DNA of 64,000 nt. Source: Tepidibacillus fermentans. GTDB taxonomy: Bacteria; Bacillota; Bacilli; Tepidibacillales; Tepidibacillaceae. The number at the start of each line of letters is the position of its first letter. Position 1 is the stretch's first letter. Shown in pieces: positions 1 to 7,658 of this stretch. Both the position numbers and the translations under genes were made by a program. The stretch lies in contig NZ_SMAB01000007.1 of assembly GCF_004342885.1 (NCBI RefSeq), forward strand, positions 1-64,000, in the 5' to 3' direction. Under the pieces are notes generated by a model, which had not been told where the DNA came from, did no database searches, and was given only the letters and a program-made list of their open reading frames with translations.

Positions 1-84
1 CTATCCACGTCCCTTAAAAATGATGTACTTAAAGGATTTGGATTCCTATACTTTTCAGATTATTATCGACAAGTTACTGCGTAA
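1..84 (+). CDS. Possible C-terminal tail of the intron-encoded protein (partial)
   Basis: Frame 1 is open from the window edge to a TAA at 82-84, giving 27 codons that end ...SDYYRQVTA. It stops about eight bases before domain V, which is where intron-encoded reverse transcriptase/maturase genes usually end. No reverse transcriptase motif lies inside the visible part, so the assignment rests only on position. The open frame could also be chance. Confidence 0.3.
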   Translation, partial: LSTSLKNDVLKGFGFLYFSDYYRQVTA

Positions 85-168
85 ACTTAGGAACCATCGT
101 GTACCGAACGGTACGCACGGTGGTGTGGGAGGTCGGTTACTCAAATAATGAGTAACTTCCTACCCGAT
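1..168 (+). mobile_element. 3' end of a group II intron (domains V and VI), truncated by the window edge
   Basis: Bases 92-123 fold into a typical domain V hairpin. ACCATCGT pairs with ACGGTGGT, a two-base GC bulge follows, then GTACC pairs with GGTAC around a GAAC loop. Next comes a domain VI-like stem (GTTACTC with GAGTAAC, about 135-156) and the ending CCTACCCGAT. The A at 162 is the likely branch point, and the intron probably ends at about 168 in the expected AT. Such introns splice out of RNA and move by retrohoming with their reverse transcriptase, which would lie left of the window. The fold is seen in the sequence; the exact 3' boundary and the intron class are inferred. Confidence 0.75.
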
Positions 169-313
169 TGAGGAAATAATCCATAATGGCAAGATCTAAA
201 TGATTCATGTTTAGACCCTATTTTGTTCTTTAAAACTGAAAAATTAGAAATCATAAAGGATTTTTCATTTTTTTCAAGAATTCATCTAAAGAAGGAAGGG
301 AGAGAAAAGAGGG
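169..313. other. Gap between intron end and comM
   Basis: This AT-rich 3' exon flank has no gene. A weak inverted repeat GAAAAAT...ATTTTTC sits at about 238-266. The purine-rich GGAAGGGAG at about 294-302 is the probable ribosome site region for comM. I see no convincing promoter. Confidence 0.5.
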
Positions 314-1870
314 ATGTATGCAAAAGTTTTAGGTTCTTCGATTTTAGGAATTGACGGTTTCTTAGTCGAGATCGAAGTTGATTTAGCAAATGGATTGCCC
401 CAGTTTCAAATCGTAGGATTACCTGATTCTTCAATTCGGGAATCAAAAGACCGAGTACGAGCAGCGATCAAAAATTCTGGGTACAGTTTTCCAATAAAAA
501 GAATTACGATCAACTTAGCACCTGCTGATATCAAAAAAGAAGGTTCAGGATTTGATCTGCCGATGGCAATAGGAATTTTGATCGCAAGCGAACAAATAGA
601 CATAGGGGATAGCGAGACAAATTTAGAAAAAACATTATTTATCGGTGAATTATCATTGGATGGTTCAATCCATGGAATAAATGGAATCTTACCGATGGCG
701 ATCGAGGCAAAGCAGAAGAATATAGAGAGATTGATTTTACCAAATCAGAATGTTGATGAAGCACGGCTTGTACAGGGAATTGAAGTGTTCGGGTTTTCTC
801 ATCTACAAGAGGTCATCGAATTTTTGACTACGAACAGATATCCTTCGTTGGAAGATAAAAACAGTGAATATATTGCTTTTAACAGTTTTGTAGAATCTGA
901 GGTGGAAGACTTTATTGACGTGAAAGGTCATGTTCAAGTAAAACGGGCAATTGAAGTGGCTGTTGCTGGTATGCATAATTTGTTGATGATTGGCCCGCCA
1001 GGTTCTGGGAAAAGCATGATTGCAAAAAGAATTCCTTCTGTTTTACCTCTTTTAACTTGGGATGAGATGTTAGAGGTAACAAAGATCTACAGTGTGGCAG
1101 GAGAATTGAATGAAAGAGGGAAATTAATGGCAAAACGTCCGTTTCGTCAACCTCATCATTCCATATCCGCTGCAGGTTTAATTGGCGGTGGTTCAAACCC
1201 TAAACCCGGTGAAATCAGTTTAGCTCACCGTGGGATTCTTTTTTTAGACGAACTACCTGAATTTCCTCGACATAGTTTGGAGAGTATGCGGCAACCATTA
1301 GAGGATGGAAAAGTGACGGTCAGTCGAGCAAGGGCTACATATGTTTTTCCGTCCCAAGTCATGTTAGTTGGTGCAATGAATCCTTGTAAATGTGGATACT
1401 ATGGGACTGAAGTTCCAGGTCACGAATGTCAATGTACTCCACTTGAGGTTCAGCGGTATCGATCAAGGCTATCGGGTCCATTGTTAGACCGAATCGATAT
1501 TCATATCGAGGTGCCTTGGATGAATATTGAAACGTTAAGAGAACAAAAAGAGGGAAAATCATCGCAAATGATGAGAGAAACGATTGAAAGAGCTAGAATG
1601 ATGCAAAAGCAGCGATTTGCAAATGAGAGAATTCAGTTTAATTCGGAAATGAATGCAAAACAAGTGAAACAGTTTTGCCAGTTAGAACAAGAAGCTGAGA
1701 ACTTATTAAGACATTCATTTGACCAATTAGGTTTTAGTGGTCGTTCTTTAGATCGAATTTTAAAGATATCACGAACCATTGCTGATTTTGAGGAGAGTGA
1801 AACAATTAAAGTCGCTCATCTTGCGGAAGCGATTAATTATCGAGTCTTAGATCGTAGAGAATTATTATGA
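314..1870 (+). CDS. comM: ComM/YifB-family AAA+ ATPase (Mg chelatase-like)
   Basis: The 518-residue protein has the full length of the ComM/YifB family. These AAA+ helicases promote branch migration during integration of transforming DNA and were long annotated as Mg-chelatase subunit ChlI. An N-terminal Lon-protease-like fold (about 1-170) is followed by the AAA+ domain with Walker A GPPGSGKS at 227-234 and Walker B FLDE at 310-313. A Cys-rich insert (CKCGYYG...CQC) follows, then the C-terminal Mg_chelatase_C region. In related Bacillales comM lies close to dprA, and here dprA is about 6 kb downstream with sucCD and an insertion between them. The ATG at 314 has no ideally spaced ribosome site, but no better in-frame start exists. 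Confidence 0.93.
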   Translation: MYAKVLGSSILGIDGFLVEIEVDLANGLPQFQIVGLPDSSIRESKDRVRAAIKNSGYSFPIKRITINLAPADIKKEGSGFDLPMAIGILIASEQIDIGDSETNLEKTLFIGELSLDGSIHGINGILPMAIEAKQKNIERLILPNQNVDEARLVQGIEVFGFSHLQEVIEFLTTNRYPSLEDKNSEYIAFNSFVESEVEDFIDVKGHVQVKRAIEVAVAGMHNLLMIGPPGSGKSMIAKRIPSVLPLLTWDEMLEVTKIYSVAGELNERGKLMAKRPFRQPHHSISAAGLIGGGSNPKPGEISLAHRGILFLDELPEFPRHSLESMRQPLEDGKVTVSRARATYVFPSQVMLVGAMNPCKCGYYGTEVPGHECQCTPLEVQRYRSRLSGPLLDRIDIHIEVPWMNIETLREQKEGKSSQMMRETIERARMMQKQRFANERIQFNSEMNAKQVKQFCQLEQEAENLLRHSFDQLGFSGRSLDRILKISRTIADFEESETIKVAHLAEAINYRVLDRRELL

Positions 1871-2094
1871 CTCAACTTTCGCAGTTTAAAATAATGTAAT
1901 GCTCCCCATTGCCAAGACACATCTTTTAAAAAATAAGTTATGTTCCTCCTGTCTATGTTAATGGTGGTGCAATCCTGACGGCAGCTTGACACGGAGCCTC
2001 TGCGGATATGAATTCTTTCGATTAGGCGATGTCTAATTCGTTAGAGTCGCAAGGCTAACCAGCCTATCATGCCCGCCACTCCATGTAAAGCCGC

Positions 2095-2340
2095 CTACGC
2101 TACTGCTTTCACATTCCCATAGTAAATCTTATTTGGTGTCGCATAGTCTAAAGATTGGTGAGGGCGTTCTGTGTTATAAATACTTTACGTATTGGTTAAT
2201 GCCTTTTCGTAATTCTCGTGGATTTTCAAATTCATTTAGATAAACGCATTTGTACTTTAAAGATCTAAAGAAGCGCTATTGATGATTTCTGGCTTAAAGC
2301 GTTTTAATGCTCTTTTAAGCGTATTTATGACAAAGCTTTT
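2095..2340 (-). pseudogene. IS3-family transposase OrfB remnant (DDE integrase, 3' part)
   Basis: Minus-strand pieces read VINTLKRALKRFKPEIINS, then RFFRSLKYKCVYLNEFENPR, then after a frameshift TERPHQSLDYATPNKIYYG, ending at a TAG at 2095-2097. They are recognisable parts of an IS3 OrfB catalytic core. The SLKY motif is normally followed by the catalytic Glu; here it is Lys. With the frameshift, the internal deletion and this change the gene is dead. Its spacing to the terminal repeat leaves a 195-bp non-coding tail. Confidence 0.75.
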
Positions 2341-2359
2341 TTCTAACGTATTAGACAGC

Positions 2360-2615
2360 TCATACGGTTAATTGACTGACCAACTTCTCTAAACGATCTT
2401 GTTTTGTCTCATATTCTTTGCGGATCTTATCCGCCTCACGGTCCTTTCTCGTATACGATTGAGGCACGTTCTAAAAATTCAGCTTTCCAGCGACTGATCA
2501 TAACTTGATTCAACTCATATTTTGTAGCAATCTCGTTAACGGTCTGTTCTTTTCGCAAGACCTCGAGAACAACTTTTGTTTTAGATTCTGAGATATATCG
2601 ATTTCTCTTTTCCAT
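2360..2615 (-). pseudogene. IS3-family transposase OrfA remnant
   Basis: From an ATG at 2615 the minus strand encodes MEKRNRYISESKTKVVLEVL and continues through a helix-turn-helix segment (EIATKYELNQVMISRWK) to a premature stop at 2436-2438. After a frameshift the typical coiled-coil tail (EADKIRKEYETKQDRLEKLV) carries on to about 2360. Intact OrfA would run on in one frame to about 95-100 residues and contact the IS ends. The family call rests on this recognisable N-terminal pattern. Confidence 0.75.
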
Positions 2616-2682
2616 ATTTCTATTATAACTTATTTATCACGCTCCTGTGTCTCACCCCATATGGGAGCATTATAATTTATTT

Positions 2683-2708
2683 CTAAAAGAAAATGCCTCA
2701 ATATTGAA
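2683..2708 (-). terminator. Weak terminator after the glycosyltransferase gene
   Basis: Just past the minus-strand stop codon, CTTCA and TGAGG can pair around an ATAT loop (2695-2708), followed on that strand by CATTTTCTTTT. The stem is only five pairs with one G-U, so termination is uncertain. Confidence 0.3.
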
Positions 2709-2712
2709 GTTA

Positions 2713-4758
2713 TCACATCGATATGTTTTTTGAATTTTTATTGGAATTTAAAGAAACATTATTAGAACGTTTTTTTGTACGAGAAATATTTTGTAATTTA
2801 TCATTAATATTGCGCAAAAAAGTATGAAGAAAACCAGAATGATTATGCATTTTATATTCATGTATCAAATCTTCTGTTTGGTCATAAATAAGTTTTATTA
2901 AATCCTTATATTGTTCTAAAGATAATTTTTCCCAGAAAAAACGAGTTGTGAAACGATCTTCTGATGGGATAAAGACCACTCTTGCTGATAATGGAGATGA
3001 ATTTATTTCTGGTATATAAATTTTACAAGTTTGTTCTATCATGGGAACAGATAATTCAAACTGTGCTTTTGCTCCAGATTCACTAATATCTTTAATATAA
3101 CCATTGTATGTAGTATTACCAACTAACATTTTACATGAAAGAGTAACCGGGAAACGTTCTGCTTTTCTGTATCTTGGTTTTTCAATACTAACAAAAATAC
3201 TAAATATGATTCCATTTAAATTATATAAAGCCCAAAAAACATTCATAATGTCACCTGAAGAGATCATTTTACCTATGAAATATAAATAAATAACTTTAGA
3301 GATCCCAAATAAACTCAAAATAAGCATAAAAGAATAAAATGTAAAAATTCCCCACTCTATATGAATTTTATTAGATATTATTCCTTTGTTAGTAACACGA
3401 AATTTTTTAGAAGATTTTAATCCAATCGTTTCTTTTATAGCAGATAATGCTAATTTTGGTGCCATGGCTGTTTCATATATATGACTCCAAAAGATATTTC
3501 TTCTATCATTAGATAAAATGCGAAATGTTAGAGAACTTGATATCATTTTAGGTAACCAAATAACAAGGAGCATAACAAGGGTTGAACGAATAGATTGAAC
3601 ATTAAACAGTAGATATAAAATTGGTGAAAAAATGTATACAAGTTTTTGTATACCAAAGAACCAATAGATAATTCCAGAAAGGTATATAAGGCGTTGCATA
3701 ATGCTAAGACCTGGAATTATTAAGGGATTCCATATTTTAGCAGCTTGAATGTTTCCCCTACACCATCTATCTCTTTGATGAAGGAGTTCGGAAAAATTCT
3801 CAGCAGATAACCCTTTTGCTAATACTTTTTTGACAAAAAAAGAGCGATAGCCTTTCGCTTGAATTAACATGCCAGTTGCAACATCTTCGGTGATAGAACC
3901 AACAGCAAATCCGCCAATAGAATTTAATGCTTGTCGGGAAAATATGGTATTACTACCCACATACATGGTTGCATTGAAACGATCTTTGCCTGCTTGCATT
4001 TCTATCATGAAAAAATCTTGTTCGTTAGGAATTTGCTTAGTTGATAATAAATTATACTGAAAAGGATCTGGATTAAAAAAAGCTTGTGGTGCTTGCACAA
4101 ATCCTACTTTTCTTTTTTGGAAAAAACCAACAGTTTCTTTTAGAAAATTAGATTTTGGAACCATATCTGCATCAAGTGTTACAATTAATTCTCCAGAAGA
4201 TTTGGATAATGCATAGTTTAGATTTCCAGCTTTGGCATATTTATGATCGGGGCGAGCAATATAGTTAATTCCGAGTTCAAATGCAAGTTGTTTTACTTCA
4301 TTACGATTACCATCATCAAGCACATATATTTGTAATTTTTCTCTAGGATAATCTATATAAGTACAGGCAACGAGTGTTCTTTTTAAAATATCTAATGATT
4401 CATTATAAGTGGGAACAAATATATCTACAGTTGGAGTAAAACCGTTTAATTCAGGAGTTTTTCGCGTTAGAGGATTCCACATGGTGATATAAAAAATCAT
4501 TTGTTGAAAATACCCAATAAATTCCCAAAAATAGAGAAGCAGTGAAAAAATCAAGTTAAATAACCCATCAAAAACAAGCGTAAAAAAGAAACGCCAAATT
4601 ATATATAAGGTTTCTAAAATAACTGTGTAAATGATTATTACATGACGACTAATTATATTATATCGAGTTAAAATAAAAATCAGAAAAATTATAAAAAGTT
4701 GAATGGATAGATAATAATAACTATAGTTTTCTAAAAAGTAAATTACGTTAGATAGCAT
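2713..4758 (-). CDS. Cellulose synthase-like family 2 glycosyltransferase with C-terminal PilZ domain
   Basis: This 681-residue membrane protein resembles BcsA. Several N-terminal membrane helices (about 1-95) are followed by a GT-2 domain with the substrate/metal motif D196-A-D198, the acceptor motif TED at 290-292 and QRDRW at 328-332. More membrane helices come next. The C-terminal PilZ domain carries RKAER at 531-535 and D557-I-S-E-S-G562, the signature that binds c-di-GMP. It probably polymerises a beta-linked polysaccharide across the membrane when c-di-GMP is high. Substrate and product are unknown. No bcsB, bcsZ or other polysaccharide genes flank it. The ATG at 4758 follows AGGAG on the minus strand. 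Its opposite orientation between comM and sucC suggests a lineage-specific insertion. Confidence 0.85.
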   Translation of the reverse strand: MLSNVIYFLENYSYYYLSIQLFIIFLIFILTRYNIISRHVIIIYTVILETLYIIWRFFFTLVFDGLFNLIFSLLLYFWEFIGYFQQMIFYITMWNPLTRKTPELNGFTPTVDIFVPTYNESLDILKRTLVACTYIDYPREKLQIYVLDDGNRNEVKQLAFELGINYIARPDHKYAKAGNLNYALSKSSGELIVTLDADMVPKSNFLKETVGFFQKRKVGFVQAPQAFFNPDPFQYNLLSTKQIPNEQDFFMIEMQAGKDRFNATMYVGSNTIFSRQALNSIGGFAVGSITEDVATGMLIQAKGYRSFFVKKVLAKGLSAENFSELLHQRDRWCRGNIQAAKIWNPLIIPGLSIMQRLIYLSGIIYWFFGIQKLVYIFSPILYLLFNVQSIRSTLVMLLVIWLPKMISSSLTFRILSNDRRNIFWSHIYETAMAPKLALSAIKETIGLKSSKKFRVTNKGIISNKIHIEWGIFTFYSFMLILSLFGISKVIYLYFIGKMISSGDIMNVFWALYNLNGIIFSIFVSIEKPRYRKAERFPVTLSCKMLVGNTTYNGYIKDISESGAKAQFELSVPMIEQTCKIYIPEINSSPLSARVVFIPSEDRFTTRFFWEKLSLEQYKDLIKLIYDQTEDLIHEYKMHNHSGFLHTFLRNINDKLQNISRTKKRSNNVSLNSNKNSKNISM

Positions 4759-4789
4759 GATTCTACTCCTAAAACAAATAATTTATTTA

Positions 4790-4810
4790 CTAATTATAAC
4801 TATTATAAAT
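4790..4810 (-). promoter_or_regulatory. Candidate -10 boxes for the glycosyltransferase gene
   Basis: On the minus strand two TATAAT hexamers lie at 4793-4798 and 4802-4807, about 35-50 bases upstream of the start codon. No good -35 box is seen at 17 bp from either. The region is AT-rich, so this is a weak call. Confidence 0.3.
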
Positions 4811-4836
4811 TCCTAAATTGAAATAATAAATGCAAC

Positions 4837-4886
4837 AATCGAGTAGGAGAGGAGAAATCCCTCCTATTCGATTTTAACTCTTTTTT
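4837..4886 (+). terminator. Strong hairpin followed by T-rich tract
   Basis: AATCGAGTAGGAG (4837-4849) pairs with CTCCTATTCGATT (4861-4873) along 13 positions with one G-U wobble. It is followed on the plus strand by TTAACTCTTTTTT. As an intrinsic terminator it reads left to right, although the nearest left gene is on the minus strand. It would stop antisense transcription, or it may have served comM before the insertion. Confidence 0.65.
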
Positions 4887-5010
4887 AGTCTAATAAATAG
4901 TATTACCTGCACTACATAGAGGTTTTACAAGCTGATTGACAAAAAGCACTACATTTGCTACGTGTTCGCAACAATAAAATCAATTTTTTTATTTCATTTC
5001 ATTTTGTTTT

Positions 5011-5019
5011 TGGTACAAT
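5011..5019 (+). promoter_or_regulatory. Extended -10 promoter candidate for the Cse60-like gene
   Basis: TGGTACAAT at 5011-5019 fits an extended -10 (TGnTATAAT) about 55 bases upstream of the start codon, with no good sigma-A -35. The same bases resemble the sigma-E -10 (CATACAAT), with TTCATT-like sequence about 13-14 bp upstream. Sigma-E would suit a cse60 homologue. Which sigma factor is used cannot be decided from sequence alone. The rest of 4887-5069 shows no gene. Confidence 0.4.
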
Positions 5020-5075
5020 AAACAATAGAGTGAATATAAGTAAGATTGTTAGTGGTCTAAAAAGGAGAAATGCAG

Positions 5076-5252
5076 ATGTATCAAGTGAAAATTTTACAAG
5101 CGAACCAACTCAATTTATTAGAAGAATTGATTAATATATGGTTAAAAGAACAAAAAGATGTGAATGTTGTTGATATGAAGTTTCATAGTAATGTTCTAGC
5201 TCCAGGACAAACAGAATATGTCGTCATTATGGTATATCAAACACAACAATAA
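5076..5252 (+). CDS. Small Cse60-like protein (DUF2758 family)
   Basis: This 58-residue protein starts MYQVKILQANQLNLLEELIN and ends with a hydrophobic strand (EYVVIMVYQ). The pattern of a short start strand, an amphipathic helix and a closing VVIMVY strand resembles B. subtilis Cse60, a sigma-E-dependent sporulation protein of unknown function. An upstream in-frame ATG at 5070 is only two bases from AAAGGAG (5061-5067), whereas the ATG at 5076 has normal spacing and is preferred. It stands alone between the glycosyltransferase and sucC. Similarity is recognised by eye and is moderate. Confidence 0.6.
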   Translation: MYQVKILQANQLNLLEELINIWLKEQKDVNVVDMKFHSNVLAPGQTEYVVIMVYQTQQ

Positions 5253-5426
5253 TTTTATTATGTTAACTTGTATAAGTGAAGTAAAATAAAAATAATTATT
5301 ATATTTCAACAAATTATTTAAATTTTATATAGAATTGATTACAATATGTTAGTAGCTATTAAACCTTTTAATTGCATCCTTCTTTCAGAGTTGAAATAAC
5401 AAAGTTATTATGTAGGAGGCTAGGAA

Positions 5427-6590
5427 ATGAATATCCACGAATACCAAGCAAAGGAAATCCTTAGAAAATATGGAGTTGCTGTGCCGAACGGAAATGTAGC
5501 ATTTACTGTTGAAGAGGCAGTAAATGTTGCAAAAAGCCTTAGTTCTGATGTTGTTGTCGTAAAAGCACAAATTCATGCTGGTGGACGAGGAAAAGCAGGT
5601 GGCGTCAAACTCGCCAAAAATTTAAATGAGGTACGTGATTATGCAAAACAACTGTTAGGAAAAACTTTAGTCACACACCAGACAGGTCCAGAAGGAAAAG
5701 AAGTTAAGCGCTTACTTATTGAAGAAGGAAGCAAAATTCAAAAAGAATATTATATTGGTATGGTTGTTGATCGGGTAACAAACCGTGTAGTTATGATGGC
5801 TTCGGAAGAAGGAGGCACTGAGATCGAAGAGGTAGCGGCAAAGACTCCAGAGAAAATTTTCAAAGAAATTATTGATCCAACAGTTGGATTAATGCCTTTT
5901 CAAGCCCGCAAGTTAGCATATGCGATCAATATTCCTTCGCTTTTGGTAAATAAAGCTGTTAAATTTATGATGGGCTTATATCAAGTATTTGTAGAAAAAG
6001 ATGCGTCAATTGCCGAAATCAATCCATTGGTTGTTACAGAAGATGGAAATGTGCTTGCGCTTGATGCTAAAATTAATTTCGATTCGAATGCACTTTATCG
6101 ACACCCTGATATTAAGGAACTTCGTGATCTTGATGAAGAGGATCCAAAAGAAGTAGAAGCCTCTCGTTATGATCTAAACTATATTGCATTAGATGGAAAT
6201 ATCGGATGCATGGTAAATGGTGCAGGTTTGGCAATGGCTACGATGGATATTATTAAATATTATGGTGGTGACCCTGCTAACTTTTTAGACGTCGGTGGTG
6301 GGGCAACTACAGAAAAAGTAAAAGAAGCTTTCAAAATCATCCTTTCTGATCCTAAAGTAGAAGGGATTTTCGTGAATATATTTGGTGGAATCATGAAATG
6401 TGATATTATTGCAAATGGAATTGTAACCGCCGCTAAGGAAGTTGAGTTAGATCGCCCATTAGTTGTTCGACTTGAAGGAACAAATGTAGAACTAGGTAAG
6501 GAAATCCTGAACAAATCTGGGTTAAATATCGTTGCTGCTGATTCAATGGCTGATGGTGCTAAAAAAATTGTAGAACTAGTGAAAAAATAG
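5427..6590 (+). CDS. sucC: Succinyl-CoA synthetase beta subunit (ADP-forming)
   Basis: The 387-residue protein has the usual length of SucC. With SucD it converts succinyl-CoA to succinate, making ATP, in the TCA cycle. The N-terminal ATP-grasp fold begins [17 protein letters not shown] and has the nucleotide-binding glycine-rich segment [10 protein letters not shown] near 51-60. The C-terminal flavodoxin-like ligase domain contains [14 protein letters not shown] and [15 protein letters not shown] lies at a good distance from the ATG. sucD follows after 16 bases and the pair is co-transcribed. The 174-base gap upstream has an imperfect AATAAC/GTTATT repeat but no promoter I would defend. Confidence 0.97.
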   Translation: MNIHEYQAKEILRKYGVAVPNGNVAFTVEEAVNVAKSLSSDVVVVKAQIHAGGRGKAGGVKLAKNLNEVRDYAKQLLGKTLVTHQTGPEGKEVKRLLIEEGSKIQKEYYIGMVVDRVTNRVVMMASEEGGTEIEEVAAKTPEKIFKEIIDPTVGLMPFQARKLAYAINIPSLLVNKAVKFMMGLYQVFVEKDASIAEINPLVVTEDGNVLALDAKINFDSNALYRHPDIKELRDLDEEDPKEVEASRYDLNYIALDGNIGCMVNGAGLAMATMDIIKYYGGDPANFLDVGGGATTEKVKEAFKIILSDPKVEGIFVNIFGGIMKCDIIANGIVTAAKEVELDRPLVVRLEGTNVELGKEILNKSGLNIVAADSMADGAKKIVELVKK

Positions 6591-6606
6591 GAGGCGGGAT
6601 GATACA

Positions 6607-7515
6607 ATGAGTATTTTAATTAATAAGAATACAAAAGTAATTACCCAAGGAATCACCGGTTCGACTGGGATGTTTCATACTCAGCAAGCATTAGAATATG
6701 GTACACAAATGGTTGCAGGGGTTACTCCAGGAAAAGGAGGTACCACTGTATTAGGTTTACCGGTTTACGATACAGTGAAAGAAGCTGTGAAGAAAACGGG
6801 AGCTACTGCGTCTGTCATTTATGTTCCGCCAGCTTTTGCTGCTGATGCAATTATGGAAGCTGTTGATGCCGAATTAGATCTTGTGGTCTGCATTACAGAG
6901 GGAATACCTGTTTTGGATATGGTGAAAGTAAAAAAATATATGGAAGGTAAGAAAACACGTCTCATTGGACCAAACTGTCCAGGTGTGATCACTCCTGGTG
7001 AGTGCAAAATTGGAATTATGCCGGGCTATATTCACATGCCTGGCCATGTGGGAATCGTATCCCGAAGTGGAACCTTAACATATGAAGCGGTTCATCAGTT
7101 AACATCTTATGGTATCGGTCAATCTACTGCAGTTGGTATTGGTGGTGACCCTGTAAACGGTACAAACTTCATTGATGTTTTGAAGATGTTTAATGAGGAT
7201 CCAGATACCTATGCGGTTATTATGATTGGAGAAATTGGAGGAACTGCCGAAGAAGAAGCAGCTGAATGGATCAAAGAAAATATGACGAAACCAGTTGTTG
7301 GTTTTATTGGTGGACAAACAGCTCCGAAAGGAAAAAGAATGGGACACGCAGGAGCGATTATTTCTGGTGGAAAAGGTACTGCAAAAGAAAAAGTGGCTAA
7401 ATTACAAGAAGCAGGAGTTCGTATTGCTCCTACTCCATCAGAAATGGGTTCAACACTTGTTGAACTTTTGAAAGAAAAAGGATTACTTGATCTGTGTATC
7501 ACAAATAAGGAATAA
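6607..7515 (+). CDS. sucD: Succinyl-CoA synthetase alpha subunit
   Basis: The 302-residue SucD has an N-terminal CoA-binding Rossmann domain ([17 protein letters not shown]) and a C-terminal ligase domain. The phosphohistidine is His247 in [17 protein letters not shown]. The protein forms the active enzyme with SucC, transferring phosphate from succinyl-phosphate through this His to ADP bound by SucC. GGAGG lies upstream of the ATG within the 16-base spacer. An intrinsic terminator directly after the gene ends the two-gene operon. Confidence 0.97.
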   Translation: MSILINKNTKVITQGITGSTGMFHTQQALEYGTQMVAGVTPGKGGTTVLGLPVYDTVKEAVKKTGATASVIYVPPAFAADAIMEAVDAELDLVVCITEGIPVLDMVKVKKYMEGKKTRLIGPNCPGVITPGECKIGIMPGYIHMPGHVGIVSRSGTLTYEAVHQLTSYGIGQSTAVGIGGDPVNGTNFIDVLKMFNEDPDTYAVIMIGEIGGTAEEEAAEWIKENMTKPVVGFIGGQTAPKGKRMGHAGAIISGGKGTAKEKVAKLQEAGVRIAPTPSEMGSTLVELLKEKGLLDLCITNKE

Positions 7516-7525
7516 TGATTTTCTT

Positions 7526-7555
7526 AAAAGGGATCATTTCGTCCCTTTTTTTTTT
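7526..7555 (+). terminator. Intrinsic terminator after sucCD
   Basis: AAAAGGGA (7526-7533) pairs with TCCCTTTT (7542-7549) around TCATTTCG, followed by a long T run to 7555. Confidence 0.9.
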
Positions 7556-7658
7556 ATATTCCAGAAAAATTTGCTTTACAGACTAGGTATTTTTTGGCAA
7601 ACTTGAGAAGAAGTCGTTCGAAAATTCATAACATATTGTGATGTAAAGAGAAAGTTGG

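Larger units (their letters stand above)
1900..2669 (-). mobile_element. Decayed IS3-family insertion sequence
   Basis: The stretch between comM and the glycosyltransferase gene has no intact gene. It is bounded by perfect 7-bp terminal inverted repeats, TGCTCCC (1900-1906) and GGGAGCA (2663-2669), with further imperfect similarity inward (AAGACACA against GAGACACA). Inside, on the minus strand, are remnants of orfA and orfB of an IS3-type transposase, with frameshifts and a large deletion between them. At 770 bp it is far shorter than intact IS3 elements (about 1.2-1.5 kb). I could not see a clear flanking target duplication. It cannot be autonomous. Confidence 0.8.

Noticed and set aside
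1890-2680. Target-site duplication flanking the IS remnant
   Set aside because: The bases next to the two terminal repeats (..GTAA and TTAT..) do not form a clear direct repeat.
4759-4890. c-di-GMP riboswitch upstream of the glycosyltransferase gene
   Set aside because: The leader on the minus strand is short and shows none of the conserved c-di-GMP-I aptamer features I could recognise.
6260-6607. 115-codon minus-strand open frame inside sucC
   Set aside because: It is a shadow of the SucC ligase domain with no start signal.
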